A stretch of DNA of 64,000 nucleotides from Halomonas campaniensis (GTDB lineage Bacteria; Pseudomonadota; Gammaproteobacteria; Pseudomonadales; Halomonadaceae): the NCBI RefSeq assembly GCF_014193375.1, contig NZ_JACHZF010000004.1, positions 57,360 to 121,359 of the forward strand, written 5' to 3'. Positions 1-12,670 of this stretch are shown here, one piece after another. Under the pieces are notes generated by a model. It saw only the letters and a program-made list of their open reading frames with translations. It made no database searches and was not told the DNA's origin. Position 1 is the first letter of the stretch, and every line of letters begins with the position of its first letter. The translations under genes and the position numbers were made by a program.

Positions 1-3
1 TTG

Positions 4-143
4 CTTGGCGCTTGGCGCTTGGCGCTTGGCGCTTGGCGCTTGGCGCTTGGCGCTTGGCGCTTGGCGCTTGGCGCTTGGCGCTTGGCGCTTGGCGCTTGGC
101 GCTTGGCGATTGGCGCTTGGCGCTTGGCGCTTGGCGCTTGGCG
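4..143. repeat. 7-bp tandem repeat (CTTGGCG)x20
   Basis: Twenty uninterrupted head-to-tail copies of the 7-mer CTTGGCG. Copy 16 (109-115) reads ATTGGCG; the others are identical. The array begins at or near the window edge and ends 8 bp before a parS site and 29 bp before the gyrB stop codon. A unit length that is not a multiple of 3 leaves several frames open and gives a repetitive LGAWRLA peptide. I treat it as a non-coding minisatellite. Its near-perfect homogeneity suggests recent expansion by slippage. Confidence 0.95.
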
Positions 144-151
144 CTCAGTCA

Positions 152-167
152 TGTTTCACGTGAAACA
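152..167. other. parS: parS centromere site 1
   Basis: The 16-bp palindrome TGTTTCACGTGAAACA matches the ParB-binding consensus exactly. It lies immediately downstream of the gyrB stop. parA and parB are encoded about 28.5 kb away in the same window, so the cognate binding protein is present. Confidence 0.95.
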
Positions 168-172
168 CGGAA

Positions 173-3720
<3,548 letters not shown>

Positions 3721-3735
3721 GTTCACAGGGGAGCA

Positions 3736-3751
3736 GCACCCCGCGGGGTGC
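3736..3751. other. GC-rich palindrome between dnaN and recF
   Basis: GCACCCCGCGGGGTGC is a perfect 16-bp palindrome in the 41-bp gap between the recF start and the dnaN stop. No T-tract follows on either strand, so it is not a typical intrinsic terminator. It could fold in the mRNA and affect recF translation or mRNA processing; that is inference. Confidence 0.5.
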
Positions 3752-3761
3752 CACCCGGGTC

Positions 3762-4865
3762 TCAGAGGCGCATCGGCATGACGACATAGAGGGCGTCGCC
3801 GCCCCCCGGCTCCTCCATCAGCGCGCTGCTGTTGGGGTCCGCCAGGGTCATCTGCACGCGGTCCTCATCGATGGCATTGAGCACGTCGACCAGATAGCCC
3901 ACATTGAAGCCGATCTCCATGGCCGGACCGCTGTACTCGATGGCGATGTTCTCCTCGGCCTCCTCCTGCTCGGGGTTGTTGGCCATGACCCTCAGGTTGC
4001 CCTCCTCCAGGTTGAGCCGGACGCCGCGATACTTCTCGTTGGAGAGGATCGCGGTTCGCGACAGCACCTGGCGCAGTTCCGCACGGTCGGCGATGAAGAC
4101 CTTGTCGCCACCCCGCGGCACCACCCGCTCGTAGTCGGGAAACTTGCCGTCCACCAGCTTGGAGGTGAAGGTGAAGTCGCCCGTGTGGGCGCGCACATGG
4201 CTCGCCCCCAGGGTCAGGCTGACCGGCTCCTCGCCGTCATCGAGCAGGCGCACCAGCTCGAGGATGCCCTTGCGGGGGACGATGAGCTTCTGGGCGGGCT
4301 CGACCTGCACCTCGGCCGGGCGCGAGCAGACCGCCAGGCGATGGCCATCGGTGGCCACCGCGCGCACCAGGTTCGAGCGTATCTCCAGCAGCATCCCGTT
4401 GAGGTAATAGCGCACGTCCTGCTGGGCCATGGCGAAGGAGGTGGCATCGATGAGCTGCTTGAGGACTCCCCGCGGCAGGCTCAGCTCGATGCTGCCCTGG
4501 CTATCCTCGATGTTGGGGAACTCCGCCACCGGCAGGGTCGAAAGCGTGAAGCGCGAACGACCGCTGCGCAGCACCGCCCTGCCCTCCTCCAGGGAGAGCT
4601 GGATCTCGGCCTGGTCGGGAAGGGACTTGCAGATATCCATCAGCTTGCGCGCCGGCACCGTGGCGGCACCCGGCTCGTCGACCTGGCTGGCCACGGTCCG
4701 ACCGATCAGCTCGACCTCCAGGTCGGTCCCGGTCAGTGCCAGCTGATCCTGGTCCACCTGGATCAGCACGTTGGAGAGGACCGGCAGGGTCTGGCGCCGC
4801 TCGACGACGCCGGCGACCAGCGCCAGCGGTCGCAGCAGAGCTTCGCGGGAGATGGAAAATTTCAT
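3762..4865 (-). CDS. dnaN: DNA polymerase III beta sliding clamp
   Basis: Ring-shaped processivity clamp of the replicative polymerase. The 367-aa length equals the family norm, with three repeated clamp domains. The N-terminus MKFSISREALLRPLALV and the C-terminus YVVMPMRL are characteristic; the terminal MPMRL strand forms part of the partner-binding pocket. The ATG at 4865 is preceded by TGGAG at 5-nt spacing. It follows dnaA after 116 bp on the same strand and precedes recF. Confidence 0.97.
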   Translation of the reverse strand: MKFSISREALLRPLALVAGVVERRQTLPVLSNVLIQVDQDQLALTGTDLEVELIGRTVASQVDEPGAATVPARKLMDICKSLPDQAEIQLSLEEGRAVLRSGRSRFTLSTLPVAEFPNIEDSQGSIELSLPRGVLKQLIDATSFAMAQQDVRYYLNGMLLEIRSNLVRAVATDGHRLAVCSRPAEVQVEPAQKLIVPRKGILELVRLLDDGEEPVSLTLGASHVRAHTGDFTFTSKLVDGKFPDYERVVPRGGDKVFIADRAELRQVLSRTAILSNEKYRGVRLNLEEGNLRVMANNPEQEEAEENIAIEYSGPAMEIGFNVGYLVDVLNAIDEDRVQMTLADPNSSALMEEPGGGDALYVVMPMRL

Positions 4866-4981
4866 GTCGGCTCCACGTCTTGTCCTGAAGGGTTGCAGCC
4901 GGCGCGGCTCTGGCCGAACGGCATGGCGGTTATTTAAACACAGGCGAGCAGGAACAGGGGCAGGTGGCTACGCTCGCAGCG

Positions 4982-6451
4982 CTAGCTGGTCAGCAGTCGG
5001 AGGAGGTTCTTGTAGTCCTCGCGGATATCCGCGCTCTCCTCCTGCAGCGCCTGGACCTTGCGGCAGGCGTGCAGCACCGTGGTGTGGTCACGACCGCCGA
5101 AGGCATCACCGATCTCCGGCAGGCTATGGTTGGTCAGTTCCTTGGCCAGGGCCATGGCCACCTGGCGTGGCCGCGCCACAGAGCGCGAGCGACGCTTGGA
5201 GAGCAGGTCGGAGAGCTTGATCTTGTAGTACTCGGCCACGGTGCGCTGGATGTTGTCGACGCCCACCTGCTTGTCCTGGAGCGCCAGCAGGTCCTTCAGG
5301 GATTCCCGGATGAAGTCCTGGGTGATCGGCTTGCCCATGAAGTGGGAGTCGGCAATCACCTTCTTCAGCGCGCCCTCGAGCTCACGCACGTTGGAGCGGA
5401 TCTTCTGGGCGATGAAGAAGGCGGCATCATGGGGCAGCTCGACCTTGGCCTGATCGGCCTTCTTCATCAGGATCGCCACCCGCGTCTCGAGTTCGGGTGG
5501 CTCGATGGCCACGGTCAGCCCCCAGCCGAACCTCGACTTCAACCGCTCCTCGACGCCGCTGATCTCCTTCGGATAGCGATCCGAGGTGAGGATCATCTGC
5601 TGGCCACCCTCCAGCAGGGCATTGAAGGTGTGGAAGAACTCCTCCTGGGAGCGCTCCTTGCCGGCGAAGAACTGGATGTCATCGATCAGCAGCGCATCGA
5701 CGCTACGGTAGAAGCGCTTGAAGTCGTTGATGGCATTGAGCTGCAGCGCCTTGACCATGTCGGCCACGAAGCGTTCGGAGTGCAGGTAGACGACTCGGGC
5801 GTTCTCGCGGCGCCCGGCCAGGGCGTTACCCACGGCGTGCATGAGGTGGGTCTTGCCGAGGCCGACGCCGCCATAGAGGAACAGCGGATTGTAGGCCCCT
5901 CCGGGGTTCTCGGAGACCTGCCGAGAGGCCGCCCGGGCCAGCTGGTTGGACTTGCCCTCGACGAAGGTCTCGAAGGTGAAGTTGGGGTTGAGGCCACTGT
6001 TGTGCTTGAGGCTGCCCTCGACCTGCACCTGACGCTCGCCGCCGGCGCGCCGGCTGGCTGCCCCCTCCTCGCGCAGCGCCTCGATCTCGCGTTCGTCCCC
6101 CACGTCACCTCGCGGCGGCACCTGCACCGCCGGGGCTGCAGGGCGCCTGGGGCTCGCCGATACCGGGTTGCCCAGCTCCCGTGGCTGGGGCCTGGGAGCC
6201 GTGCGGCGGCTGCCCACCGACAGCACCACCTTGGGGGGCTTGGCCGGCGAGAGCTCACGCATCAGCTCCCCGATGCGCTTGGCATACTTGTCGCTGACCC
6301 AGTCCCGCACGAAGCGGTTGGGTGCCAGCAGACACAGCTCGTTCGACTCCCCCTCCTCCGCCTGCAGCGGGCGAATCCAGGTGTTGAACTGCTGGGAGCT
6401 CAATTCATCCTGCAGGGTGTCCAGACACTGTTGCCAGAGAGCTAGCGACAC
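4982..6451 (-). CDS. dnaA: Chromosomal replication initiator DnaA
   Basis: AAA+ initiator that binds DnaA boxes and melts the origin. Domain I spans roughly residues 1-80, followed by a Pro/Arg-rich linker of about 65 residues. The AAA+ domain has Walker [10 protein letters not shown] (194-202) and Walker [10 protein letters not shown] (253-261), and domain IV carries the DNA-binding signature [13 protein letters not shown]. Length is 489 aa. The start is GTG at 6451 with GAGG upstream. A DnaA box at 6507-6515 lies just upstream of a plausible -10, so autoregulation is likely. Confidence 0.97.
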   Translation of the reverse strand: MSLALWQQCLDTLQDELSSQQFNTWIRPLQAEEGESNELCLLAPNRFVRDWVSDKYAKRIGELMRELSPAKPPKVVLSVGSRRTAPRPQPRELGNPVSASPRRPAAPAVQVPPRGDVGDEREIEALREEGAASRRAGGERQVQVEGSLKHNSGLNPNFTFETFVEGKSNQLARAASRQVSENPGGAYNPLFLYGGVGLGKTHLMHAVGNALAGRRENARVVYLHSERFVADMVKALQLNAINDFKRFYRSVDALLIDDIQFFAGKERSQEEFFHTFNALLEGGQQMILTSDRYPKEISGVEERLKSRFGWGLTVAIEPPELETRVAILMKKADQAKVELPHDAAFFIAQKIRSNVRELEGALKKVIADSHFMGKPITQDFIRESLKDLLALQDKQVGVDNIQRTVAEYYKIKLSDLLSKRRSRSVARPRQVAMALAKELTNHSLPEIGDAFGGRDHTTVLHACRKVQALQEESADIREDYKNLLRLLTS

Positions 6452-6484
6452 GCGACCTCACCATCGGTTGGAAAACGACCGCAT

Positions 6485-6490
6485 ATTGTA
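6485..6490 (-). promoter_or_regulatory. Possible dnaA -10 element
   Basis: On the minus strand this reads TACAAT, about 35 bp before the dnaA GTG. The -35 region is weak. The perfect DnaA box at 6507-6515 overlaps where RNA polymerase would bind, consistent with repression by DnaA. Confidence 0.45.
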
Positions 6491-6845
6491 TCGTTGACGG
6501 CACGGGTTATCCACACCCTTGCCCACGACCTTGGTGGCTGTGGAAAACTCCGCGTCTTCCGGCAGGACAGCCACCCCCCGGCCCTGGGGATATCTGCGGC
6601 CTGTGGATCGCTGCCGATAGGGTCCACCGGTCGCCAACAGCTTCGACACGCCTTTCACGCCACTTCCCCACAGATTTTCACTGAATACAACCGGTTGTTT
6701 CACATTTAAAAAATCATGTTATCCACAGAACCTGTCCCCAGTATTAATAACAGCATCTACAGGAAGACCTTAACCAATAGTGATGGTAGTCCCTCCCTGG
6801 TCGCGAACCCTCGTCAGGCTTCGCGGCGATGACGGAACGGAAAAA

Positions 6846-6874
6846 TTGCACCGGAGGCCCGAAATCACTACAAT
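6846..6874 (+). promoter_or_regulatory. rpmH sigma-70 promoter
   Basis: TTGCAC (6846-6851) and TACAAT (6869-6874) are separated by 17 bp, near the sigma-70 consensus. Transcription would start near 6881 and leave a leader of about 90 nt before rpmH. Confidence 0.75.
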
Positions 6875-6971
6875 TTCCGGTCTTGAGCCGAATACCACCG
6901 GGTTCCCCAGCGGAATCCGGACGCCTCGAAATTGTCGATTCGTCCTAAAAACCACGTGGGAATAACGAGTT

Positions 6972-7106
6972 ATGAAACGCACTTTTCAGCCCAGCGTTCT
7001 CAAGCGCAAGCGCGTGCACGGCTTCCGTGCCCGCATGGCCACCAAGAACGGTCGTGCCGTCCTGGCGCGTCGTCGCGCCAAGGGTCGCAAGCGCCTGAGC
7101 GCCTGA
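6972..7106 (+). CDS. rpmH: 50S ribosomal protein L34
   Basis: A 44-aa, very basic protein of the large ribosomal subunit, too short for many gene finders. It begins [18 protein letters not shown] and ends [12 protein letters not shown], both hallmarks of L34, and has the usual length. It opens the rpmH-rnpA-yidC-mnmE run and is divergent from dnaA. rnpA starts 13 bp downstream. Confidence 0.98.
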   Translation: MKRTFQPSVLKRKRVHGFRARMATKNGRAVLARRRAKGRKRLSA

Positions 7107-7119
7107 TCACGGACTGCAC

Positions 7120-7548
7120 GTGTCCCGTCAGGCTTTTCCCCGCCGTCTGCGCCTGCTGACGGCGGGGGACTATCGGCGCGTCTTCGAGACGGCGGCCTTC
7201 AAGGTGCACGGCGAGGGACTCCTGGTCCTGGCGGTGCCCAACGATCTGGGGCACCCCCGTCTGGGGCTGGTGGTCAGCAAGAAGAATCTCCGCCGCGCCG
7301 TCGATCGCAACCGTCTCAAGCGTCTCGCACGAGAGTCCGTCCGCCTGCATCAGCAGCAGCTTCCCCCTGTGGATATCGTGTTGCTGGCCAGGCGTGGTGT
7401 GGGTGAGCTGGACAACCCCACCCTGCACCGCCAGCTGCAAGGCATGTGGCGACGTCTCACTCGAGATGCCGGGAAGGTCCTGGCCACGACGCCGGAACGG
7501 AGTGCGCCAGCCGAAAGCACCTGCGGGACCGTCGGCCACGGCGGGTGA
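7120..7548 (+). CDS. rnpA: Ribonuclease P protein component
   Basis: Protein subunit of RNase P, which trims tRNA 5' ends together with the catalytic RNA (not encoded in this window). The family signature RNRLKRLARESVR is near residues 65-77, following the conserved GLVVSKKNLRRAVD. The start is GTG at 7120 and length is 142 aa, slightly longer than the usual 115-135 because of a polar C-terminal tail. It is co-transcribed with rpmH. Confidence 0.95.
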   Translation: MSRQAFPRRLRLLTAGDYRRVFETAAFKVHGEGLLVLAVPNDLGHPRLGLVVSKKNLRRAVDRNRLKRLARESVRLHQQQLPPVDIVLLARRGVGELDNPTLHRQLQGMWRRLTRDAGKVLATTPERSAPAESTCGTVGHGG

Positions 7549-7572
7549 CCGGCCAGCCAAGGAGTCAGCACG

Positions 7573-7743
7573 ATGCCACGACTTCCTCTCCGGGTGATCA
7601 TTGACGCCGCCGCAACGACCGCCGACAGTCCGTGTCCGGAATCCAGCCTGCCTTCGGCAGGCTTTTGTCTATATCGGGCGTGCGATCCCTTTCGCGCCAT
7701 TGGCATCTTCACTACCCATCGGGCAGAACCCTCATGGACGTAA
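7573..7743 (+). pseudogene. Small ORF in the yidD position, possible yidD remnant
   Basis: A 56-codon frame with a strong ribosome site (AAGGAG, 8-nt spacing) lies where yidD normally sits between rnpA and yidC, and overlaps the yidC start by 10 bp. It begins MPRLPLRVII, like a YidD N-terminus, and has CDPFRAIG, loosely similar to the conserved YidD CHPFHPGG. The diagnostic core of YidD (C-R-F-x-P-T-C-S) is absent. It may be an internally deleted yidD, or an unrelated leader peptide coupled to yidC. The assignment is inference. Confidence 0.35.
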
Positions 7744-9428
7744 AACGACTCCTATTGCTGATTCCACTGGCGGTGCTCGCCTACCTGATCGTCGTTCAGT
7801 GGAATCAGGACTACGGTCAGGTAGCCCCTGAACCAGAAGCCCCCTCCTTCACCAGCAGCGCTCCACAAGCCGAGGGCGCTGCCGAGGCCGACAGCGGTGA
7901 TGGCCTGGCGGTCCCCAGCGCCCCGCGCGCCGAGGGTGACATGGGCGAAGCCATGCCCGGCGACAGCGCCGGTGCGGCCCGCAGCCGCGACCTGATCGCG
8001 GTGGTCACCGATGTCCTCGATCTGCGCATCGATCCCCAGGGCGGCGACATCGTCTATGCGGCCCTGCCGCAGCACAAGCTGACGCTCGGTTCCGACCGTC
8101 CCTACGTCCTGCTGTCGGACAGCGAGTCCCGCAGCTACGTGGCCCGCTCCGGCCTGCAGCTCGATGGCCACGCCGGTCGCATCGCCTTCACCCCGGGAAA
8201 TACCGAGTACCGCCTGGCCGAGGATGATAACCGTCTCGAAGTCGACCTCACCGCCGAGGTGAACGGCGTCGACATCATCAAGCGCTTCGCCTTCGAGCGC
8301 GGCAGCTACGCGGTCGACGTGAACTACTACCTGGCCAACAACACCGAGGAGCCGGTCACGGCCCGTTTCATCGGCCAGCTCGCCCGCGACAACAGCCCCG
8401 ACCCCTCGAGCGGCGTCGCCATGGGCATGAGCTCCTACCTGGGGGCGGCCTTCTCCACCGAGGAGAGCCGCTACGAGAAGGTCGACTTCGACGATATCCA
8501 GCGCGGCCGCTTCGAGAACCGCGACTCCCAGGGCGGCTGGGTAGCGATCATCCAGCACTACTTCGTCTCCGCCTGGGCGCCGTCCCAGAACCAGCCGAAT
8601 CTCTTCTACGCCACCACCGACTCCCAGAACCGCAACGTGGCTGCCTTCGCCGGCCCGGTCAGCACTCTGGCCCCCGATGGCGAGGCCCGCCTGGGTGCCA
8701 CCCTGTATGTGGGCCCCAAGGTCCAGGACTACCTGGAAGCCGTGGCCCCGAACCTGCGTCTGACCGTCGACTTCGGCTGGCTGTGGTTCATTGCCAACCC
8801 GCTGTTCTGGCTGCTCGACCAGATCCACAGCCTGATCGGCAACTGGGGCTGGTCCATCGTCTTCCTGACCATCGTGGTCAAGCTGGCCCTGTGGCCGCTC
8901 TCCGCCAAGGCCTACAAGTCCATGGCCCGCATGCGCAAGCTGGGCCCGGAAATGCAGCGCCTGAAGGAGCAGTACGGCGACGATCGCCAGAAGATGTCCC
9001 AGGAGATGATGAAGTTCTACCAGAAGGAGAAGATCAATCCGCTGGGCGGCTGCCTGCCGATCCTGGTCCAGATGCCGGTCTTCATCGCCCTGTACTGGAT
9101 GCTGCTCGAGTCCGTGGAGCTGCGCCATGCGCCCTTCATGTTCTGGATCCAGGACCTGTCGGTGAAGGACCCGTTCTTCATCCTGCCGATCCTGATGGGC
9201 GCCTCGATGTTCGTGCAGCAGCTGCTGAACCCGACGCCGCCGGACCCGATGCAGGCGAAGATCATGCGCATGCTGCCGATCGTCTTCACCTTCTTCTTCT
9301 TGTGGTTCCCGGCCGGCCTGGTGATCTACTGGGTGGTCAACAACATCATCTCGATCGCCCAGCAGTACGTGATCACGCGCCGGATCGAGAACGATCCCAG
9401 CGTCGGCAAGGGCATGAAGACCAAGTAG
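7734..9428 (+). CDS. yidC: Membrane protein insertase YidC
   Basis: Inserts and folds inner-membrane proteins, with SecYEG or alone; subunit c of ATP synthase, encoded here as atpE, is a known substrate. There is an N-terminal membrane anchor (MDVKRLLLLIPLAVLAYLIV, about residues 1-20), a large periplasmic domain to about residue 340, then five conserved membrane segments. The NPLGGCLPILVQMPVF stretch lies near 455. The position of the conserved hydrophilic-groove Arg holds Lys (VVKLALWPLSAKAYKSMA). Length is 564 aa. The start at MDVKRLL is chosen over an in-frame ATG at 7632 because that extension shows no family similarity. Confidence 0.95.
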   Translation: MDVKRLLLLIPLAVLAYLIVVQWNQDYGQVAPEPEAPSFTSSAPQAEGAAEADSGDGLAVPSAPRAEGDMGEAMPGDSAGAARSRDLIAVVTDVLDLRIDPQGGDIVYAALPQHKLTLGSDRPYVLLSDSESRSYVARSGLQLDGHAGRIAFTPGNTEYRLAEDDNRLEVDLTAEVNGVDIIKRFAFERGSYAVDVNYYLANNTEEPVTARFIGQLARDNSPDPSSGVAMGMSSYLGAAFSTEESRYEKVDFDDIQRGRFENRDSQGGWVAIIQHYFVSAWAPSQNQPNLFYATTDSQNRNVAAFAGPVSTLAPDGEARLGATLYVGPKVQDYLEAVAPNLRLTVDFGWLWFIANPLFWLLDQIHSLIGNWGWSIVFLTIVVKLALWPLSAKAYKSMARMRKLGPEMQRLKEQYGDDRQKMSQEMMKFYQKEKINPLGGCLPILVQMPVFIALYWMLLESVELRHAPFMFWIQDLSVKDPFFILPILMGASMFVQQLLNPTPPDPMQAKIMRMLPIVFTFFFLWFPAGLVIYWVVNNIISIAQQYVITRRIENDPSVGKGMKTK

Positions 9429-9453
9429 CCGCTTCCCGCCACGCACCAACCCG

Positions 9454-9476
9454 GACCCCCGCCCCATGCGGGGGTC
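9454..9476 (+). terminator. Hairpin after yidC
   Basis: GACCCCCGC and GCGGGGGTC form a perfect 9-bp stem with a 5-nt loop, 25 bp after the yidC stop. The following bases (TGGCGTTTCC) are only weakly T-rich, so termination may be partial and mnmE may be read through. Confidence 0.6.
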
Positions 9477-9545
9477 TGGCGTTTCCGGCACCCGAAAAGG
9501 ACAATGGCCCCACCCAGCCCGCGCCAAGGACACCAGGAGACTACG

Positions 9546-10916
9546 ATGCCCGGCACCCTCTATGCCCAGGACACCATCGCGGCACTCGCCACCCCGCCGG
9601 GACGGGGTGGCGTCGGCATCATTCGCGTCTCCGGGCCGCTGTGCACGGCGATCGCCGAGGCCATGGTGGGTCACTGCCCCTCGCCACGCCGCGCCCACTA
9701 TGGGCCCTTCCACGGCGACTCGGCGGTGATCGACGAGGGGATCGCGCTGTTCTTCGCCGGTCCGCACTCCTTCACCGGCGAGGACGTGCTGGAACTGCAG
9801 GGCCACGGCGGCACGGTGATCATGGACCTGCTGCTCGAACGCTGCGTGCGGCTGGGGGCCAGGCTGGCGCGTCCCGGCGAGTTCTCCGAGCGGGCCTTCC
9901 TCAACGACAAGCTCGACCTGGCCCAGGCCGAGGCGATCGCCGACCTGATCGACGCCAGCTCACGGGCGGCGGCGGAGAACGCCCTGCGCTCGCTGCAGGG
10001 CGAGTTCTCGCGCCGGGTCGAGGGGCTGGTCCAGCGTCTCATCGAGCTGCGCATGTACGTGGAGGCGGCCATCGACTTCCCCGAGGAGGAGATCGACTTC
10101 CTGGCCGACGGCAAGGTCGCGGCGATGCTCGCCGAAGTGAAGGCTGAGCTGGATGCGGTCCGCACGGCCGCCGGCCAGGGGGCGCTGATGCGCGAGGGCA
10201 TGAGCGTGGTGATCGCCGGCCGACCCAACGCCGGCAAGTCCAGCCTGCTCAATGCTCTCACCGAGCAGGAGACGGCCATCGTCACGGATATCGCGGGCAC
10301 CACCCGGGACGTGCTTCGCGAGCATGTGCATATCGACGGCATGCCGCTGCACGTGATCGATACCGCCGGCCTCCGCGACACCCCGGACGCCGTGGAGAAG
10401 ATCGGCGTGGCCCGGGCCTGGGCCGAGATCGAGAAGGCCGACCGCGTGCTGCTGCTGGTCGATGCCGGCACCACCGAGGCGACCGACCCCATGGCCATCT
10501 GGCCGGAGTTCGTCGCACGCCTGCCCGATGCCTCCCGGCTTACCCTGGTCCGCAACAAGATCGACACCAGCCGGGAAGCCCCGGGAATCGAGTTATCCAC
10601 AGCCACGCCGATCGTCAGGCTCTCGGCGAGGACCGGCGAGGGTGTGGATAACCTCAAGACGCACCTCAAGGCGGTGATGGGCTATGCCGCCACTCCGGAG
10701 GGCCGCTTCTCGGCCAGGCGGCGCCACCTGGATGCCCTGGATCGGGCCCGCCAGGCGCTCGAGAGCGGCGAGGCCCAGCTGGTCGGCTACGGTGCCGGCG
10801 AGCTGCTGGCCGAGGACCTGCGTGACGCCCAGCAGGCGCTGGGAGAGATCACCGGCGAGTTCAGTGCGGATGATCTGCTCGGCGAGATCTTCGGCAGCTT
10901 CTGCATCGGCAAGTGA
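9546..10916 (+). CDS. mnmE: tRNA modification GTPase MnmE
   Basis: With MnmG it builds 5-(carboxymethyl)aminomethyluridine at the wobble position of certain tRNAs. The folate-binding N-terminal domain starts [24 protein letters not shown]. The G domain has G1 [10 protein letters not shown]2 region DIAGTTRD and G3 DTAGLRDT; the C-terminal FCIGK cysteine motif is intact. Length is 456 aa. The ATG at 9546 has AGGAG at 9-nt spacing. Its partner mnmG is 15 kb away here, separated by a large block. Two perfect, oppositely oriented DnaA boxes lie within the gene. Confidence 0.96.
   Translation: MPGTLYAQDTIAALATPPGRGGVGIIRVSGPLCTAIAEAMVGHCPSPRRAHYGPFHGDSAVIDEGIALFFAGPHSFTGEDVLELQGHGGTVIMDLLLERCVRLGARLARPGEFSERAFLNDKLDLAQAEAIADLIDASSRAAAENALRSLQGEFSRRVEGLVQRLIELRMYVEAAIDFPEEEIDFLADGKVAAMLAEVKAELDAVRTAAGQGALMREGMSVVIAGRPNAGKSSLLNALTEQETAIVTDIAGTTRDVLREHVHIDGMPLHVIDTAGLRDTPDAVEKIGVARAWAEIEKADRVLLLVDAGTTEATDPMAIWPEFVARLPDASRLTLVRNKIDTSREAPGIELSTATPIVRLSARTGEGVDNLKTHLKAVMGYAATPEGRFSARRRHLDALDRARQALESGEAQLVGYGAGELLAEDLRDAQQALGEITGEFSADDLLGEIFGSFCIGK
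10593..10651. other. Pair of perfect opposed DnaA boxes inside mnmE
   Basis: TTATCCACA at 10593-10601 and its reverse complement TGTGGATAA at 10643-10651 lie in the mnmE coding sequence, 41 bp apart and facing each other. They are perfect matches to the DnaA-box consensus in a high-GC gene, where AT-rich 9-mers should be rare. They may be binding or titration sites; function is inference. Confidence 0.7.
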
Positions 10917-10981
10917 TAAGGATCACGGCGCATCCGCACGGCCTGTATCACCCCCGCTCGGCGTGAGCGTCGGCAGCGAGG

Positions 10982-11830
10982 CTACTCCTCGACCCACCAG
11001 CCGCCCGTATGGCGGCTCGTCCTGTCCAGCAGGGGGCAGACCCGGGACATGGCCTCCTCCAGCCGTTCGCCCAGCCCCCAGGGCGGATTGACCACCAGCA
11101 TCCCGCTGCCGACCATGCCGCGCTCGTCCTCGGCAGGCTCGTGGTGCCGAAGCTCGCTGCGCCAGATCTTGCGAAGACCGCCGTCGCGCAGCGTATCCAG
11201 CAGCTCGTGGTGGCGAGCGGCCGGCAACAGCGGGTACCACACCAGCACCACCGCGTGCCGCGCCTTGTCCATCGCCGACAGCACCGTCTCGGCCACCTCC
11301 CGATACTCCGTCTTGCGTTCGTAGCTGGGATCGATCAGCACGCAGAGGCGGGGGGTCGAGACCGGCAGCCGCCGCAGCAGGCCCGCCAGGCCATCCCCCT
11401 GGATGCGCTGCACGTTGGTCCCCAGCGCCTGGTCCTCCAGGTGCCGATACTCGCCGGGATGCAGCTCGAACAGCACCAGCCGATCGCGGGGTTGCAGCCG
11501 GTGGGAGAGCCACCAGGGGGATCCTGGATAGCATGCCAGGGACGCCGCGCACTCCTGGGCGGCGGCGAGTGAGGAGAGCCAGGGTCCCAGCAGCGGCGTC
11601 GCCTGCAGCGCCTCCCGGGCCTGCCAGAGCGGCGCCACGCCCTGGCGGTACTCCCCCAGCCTGGCGGTCTCCTCGGCCGATAGCGGATAGAGGCCGCGGC
11701 CCGAATGGGTATCGATATACGTAACAGGGGATTTCTTACGTAATAGATGATCGATGACGGCGAACAGCGTCAGATGCTTGTGAACGTCGGCGAAATTGCC
11801 GGCATGGTAGGCGTGCTGATAGGAAAGCAT
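10982..11830 (-). CDS. rlmJ: 23S rRNA (adenine(2030)-N6)-methyltransferase RlmJ
   Basis: Methylates N6 of A2030 in 23S rRNA using S-adenosylmethionine. The N-terminus MLSYQHAYHAGNFADVHKH is diagnostic. The amino-methyltransferase catalytic motif reads DPSY (in LIDPSYERKTEY) where E. coli has DPPY. YPGSP and SGMLVVNPPW are also conserved. Length is 282 aa from the ATG at 11830; an in-frame extension to 11866 has no family similarity. It faces mnmE tail to tail across 65 bp. Confidence 0.93.
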   Translation of the reverse strand: MLSYQHAYHAGNFADVHKHLTLFAVIDHLLRKKSPVTYIDTHSGRGLYPLSAEETARLGEYRQGVAPLWQAREALQATPLLGPWLSSLAAAQECAASLACYPGSPWWLSHRLQPRDRLVLFELHPGEYRHLEDQALGTNVQRIQGDGLAGLLRRLPVSTPRLCVLIDPSYERKTEYREVAETVLSAMDKARHAVVLVWYPLLPAARHHELLDTLRDGGLRKIWRSELRHHEPAEDERGMVGSGMLVVNPPWGLGERLEEAMSRVCPLLDRTSRHTGGWWVEE

Positions 11831-11871
11831 GGAAGACGGTCCGTGAATCGGCAAGGCGGTCGACAAGGAAA

Positions 11872-11901
11872 GGGGCCCGCCACTTCGCAGTGACGGGCCC
11901 C
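11872..11901 (-). terminator. Intrinsic terminator of the OmpA-type lipoprotein gene
   Basis: Two 13-nt arms (11872-11884 and 11889-11901, 12 of 13 paired) close on the tetraloop TCGC. On the minus strand the stem is followed by TTTCCTTGTC. It lies 31 bp after the stop of the minus-strand lipoprotein gene and before rlmJ. Confidence 0.75.
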
Positions 11902-11932
11902 GGAGGCAGGGTCGCGGGAAGCTACCCGGCGA

Positions 11933-12610
11933 TTACTGGAACTGGCTCTCGATGGGCGAGAGGGTGATCTCGACACGGCGGTTCTGTGCACGCCCCTGCT
12001 CGGTGGCGTTGCTGTCGACAGGCTGGCTCTGGCCATAGCCGGTCATGTAGAGGCGGTTGCGCGCCACGCCGGACTGGGCCAGGTAGTTGCCGACGGCCTC
12101 GGCACGCCGCTCGGAGAGGCGCTGGTTGTAGTCGGCGTTGCCGGTGCTGTCGGTGTGACCGCCGATGTTGACCCGGGTGTCGTCGTACTGGGTGAGGATC
12201 GACGCCACGTCGTTCAGCGCATTGCGAGCGCTCATGGTGAGCTCGCTGGAGTCGAAGCCGAAGGTCACGCTGCTCGGCATGTTGAGCACGATGTCATCGC
12301 CGCGACGATCGACCTGGATACCGGTCCCCTGGGTGCTCTGACGCAGCTCCTGCTCCTGGCGATCCATGTAGGCGCCGATGCCGGCCCCGGCGGCGGCGCC
12401 CACGGCGGCACCGATCAGGGCGCGGTCGCGGCGGCTGGTGCTGCCGTCACCGCTCAGCGCACCGGCGGCGGCACCCACGGCGGCACCGATGGCCGCACCG
12501 GTTCCGGTCGTGGAGCGCTGGGTCTGCCCGGAGTAGGGGTCGGTGGTGGCGCAACCCACCAGCAGGGCAGCGGCGGCGACCGGGACGAACAGACGTGGGA
12601 ACTTGATCAT
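11933..12610 (-). CDS. OmpA-family glycine-zipper outer-membrane lipoprotein
   Basis: Probable envelope-anchoring lipoprotein. A lipoprotein signal ends in the lipobox LVGC (Cys about residue 19). Two glycine-zipper stretches follow (AAIGAAVGAAAGALSG and LIGAAVGAAAGAGIGAYM, about 38-82). A C-terminal OmpA peptidoglycan-binding domain covers about 105-220, with GHTDSTGNADYNQRLSERRA. The layout matches YiaD-type proteins. Length is 225 aa. It is flanked by its own terminator on the rlmJ side and by hemW upstream. Confidence 0.88.
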   Translation of the reverse strand: MIKFPRLFVPVAAAALLVGCATTDPYSGQTQRSTTGTGAAIGAAVGAAAGALSGDGSTSRRDRALIGAAVGAAAGAGIGAYMDRQEQELRQSTQGTGIQVDRRGDDIVLNMPSSVTFGFDSSELTMSARNALNDVASILTQYDDTRVNIGGHTDSTGNADYNQRLSERRAEAVGNYLAQSGVARNRLYMTGYGQSQPVDSNATEQGRAQNRRVEITLSPIESQFQ

Positions 12611-12670
12611 GGGGTATCTCCTTGATGTCGGGATGGCAGTTCCGGACCGCCCTCCTGGCGGCAGCGGATC

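Larger units (their letters stand above)
6452..6971. other. oriC: Origin candidate A: dnaA-rpmH intergenic region
   Basis: This 520-bp divergent gap has two perfect DnaA boxes, TTATCCACA at 6507-6515 and 6719-6727. Weaker boxes are TGTGGAAAA at 6539-6547, TGTGGATCG at 6602-6610 and TTCCCCACA at 6664-6672. An AT-rich stretch of about 25 bp (6697-6721) precedes the second perfect box and could be an unwinding element. The dnaA-rpmH gap is the known origin position in Pseudomonas. Only one GATC is present, so an E. coli-like Dam/SeqA arrangement is not evident. The region also holds the dnaA and rpmH promoters. A second candidate lies at 25614-26084. Confidence 0.75.
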
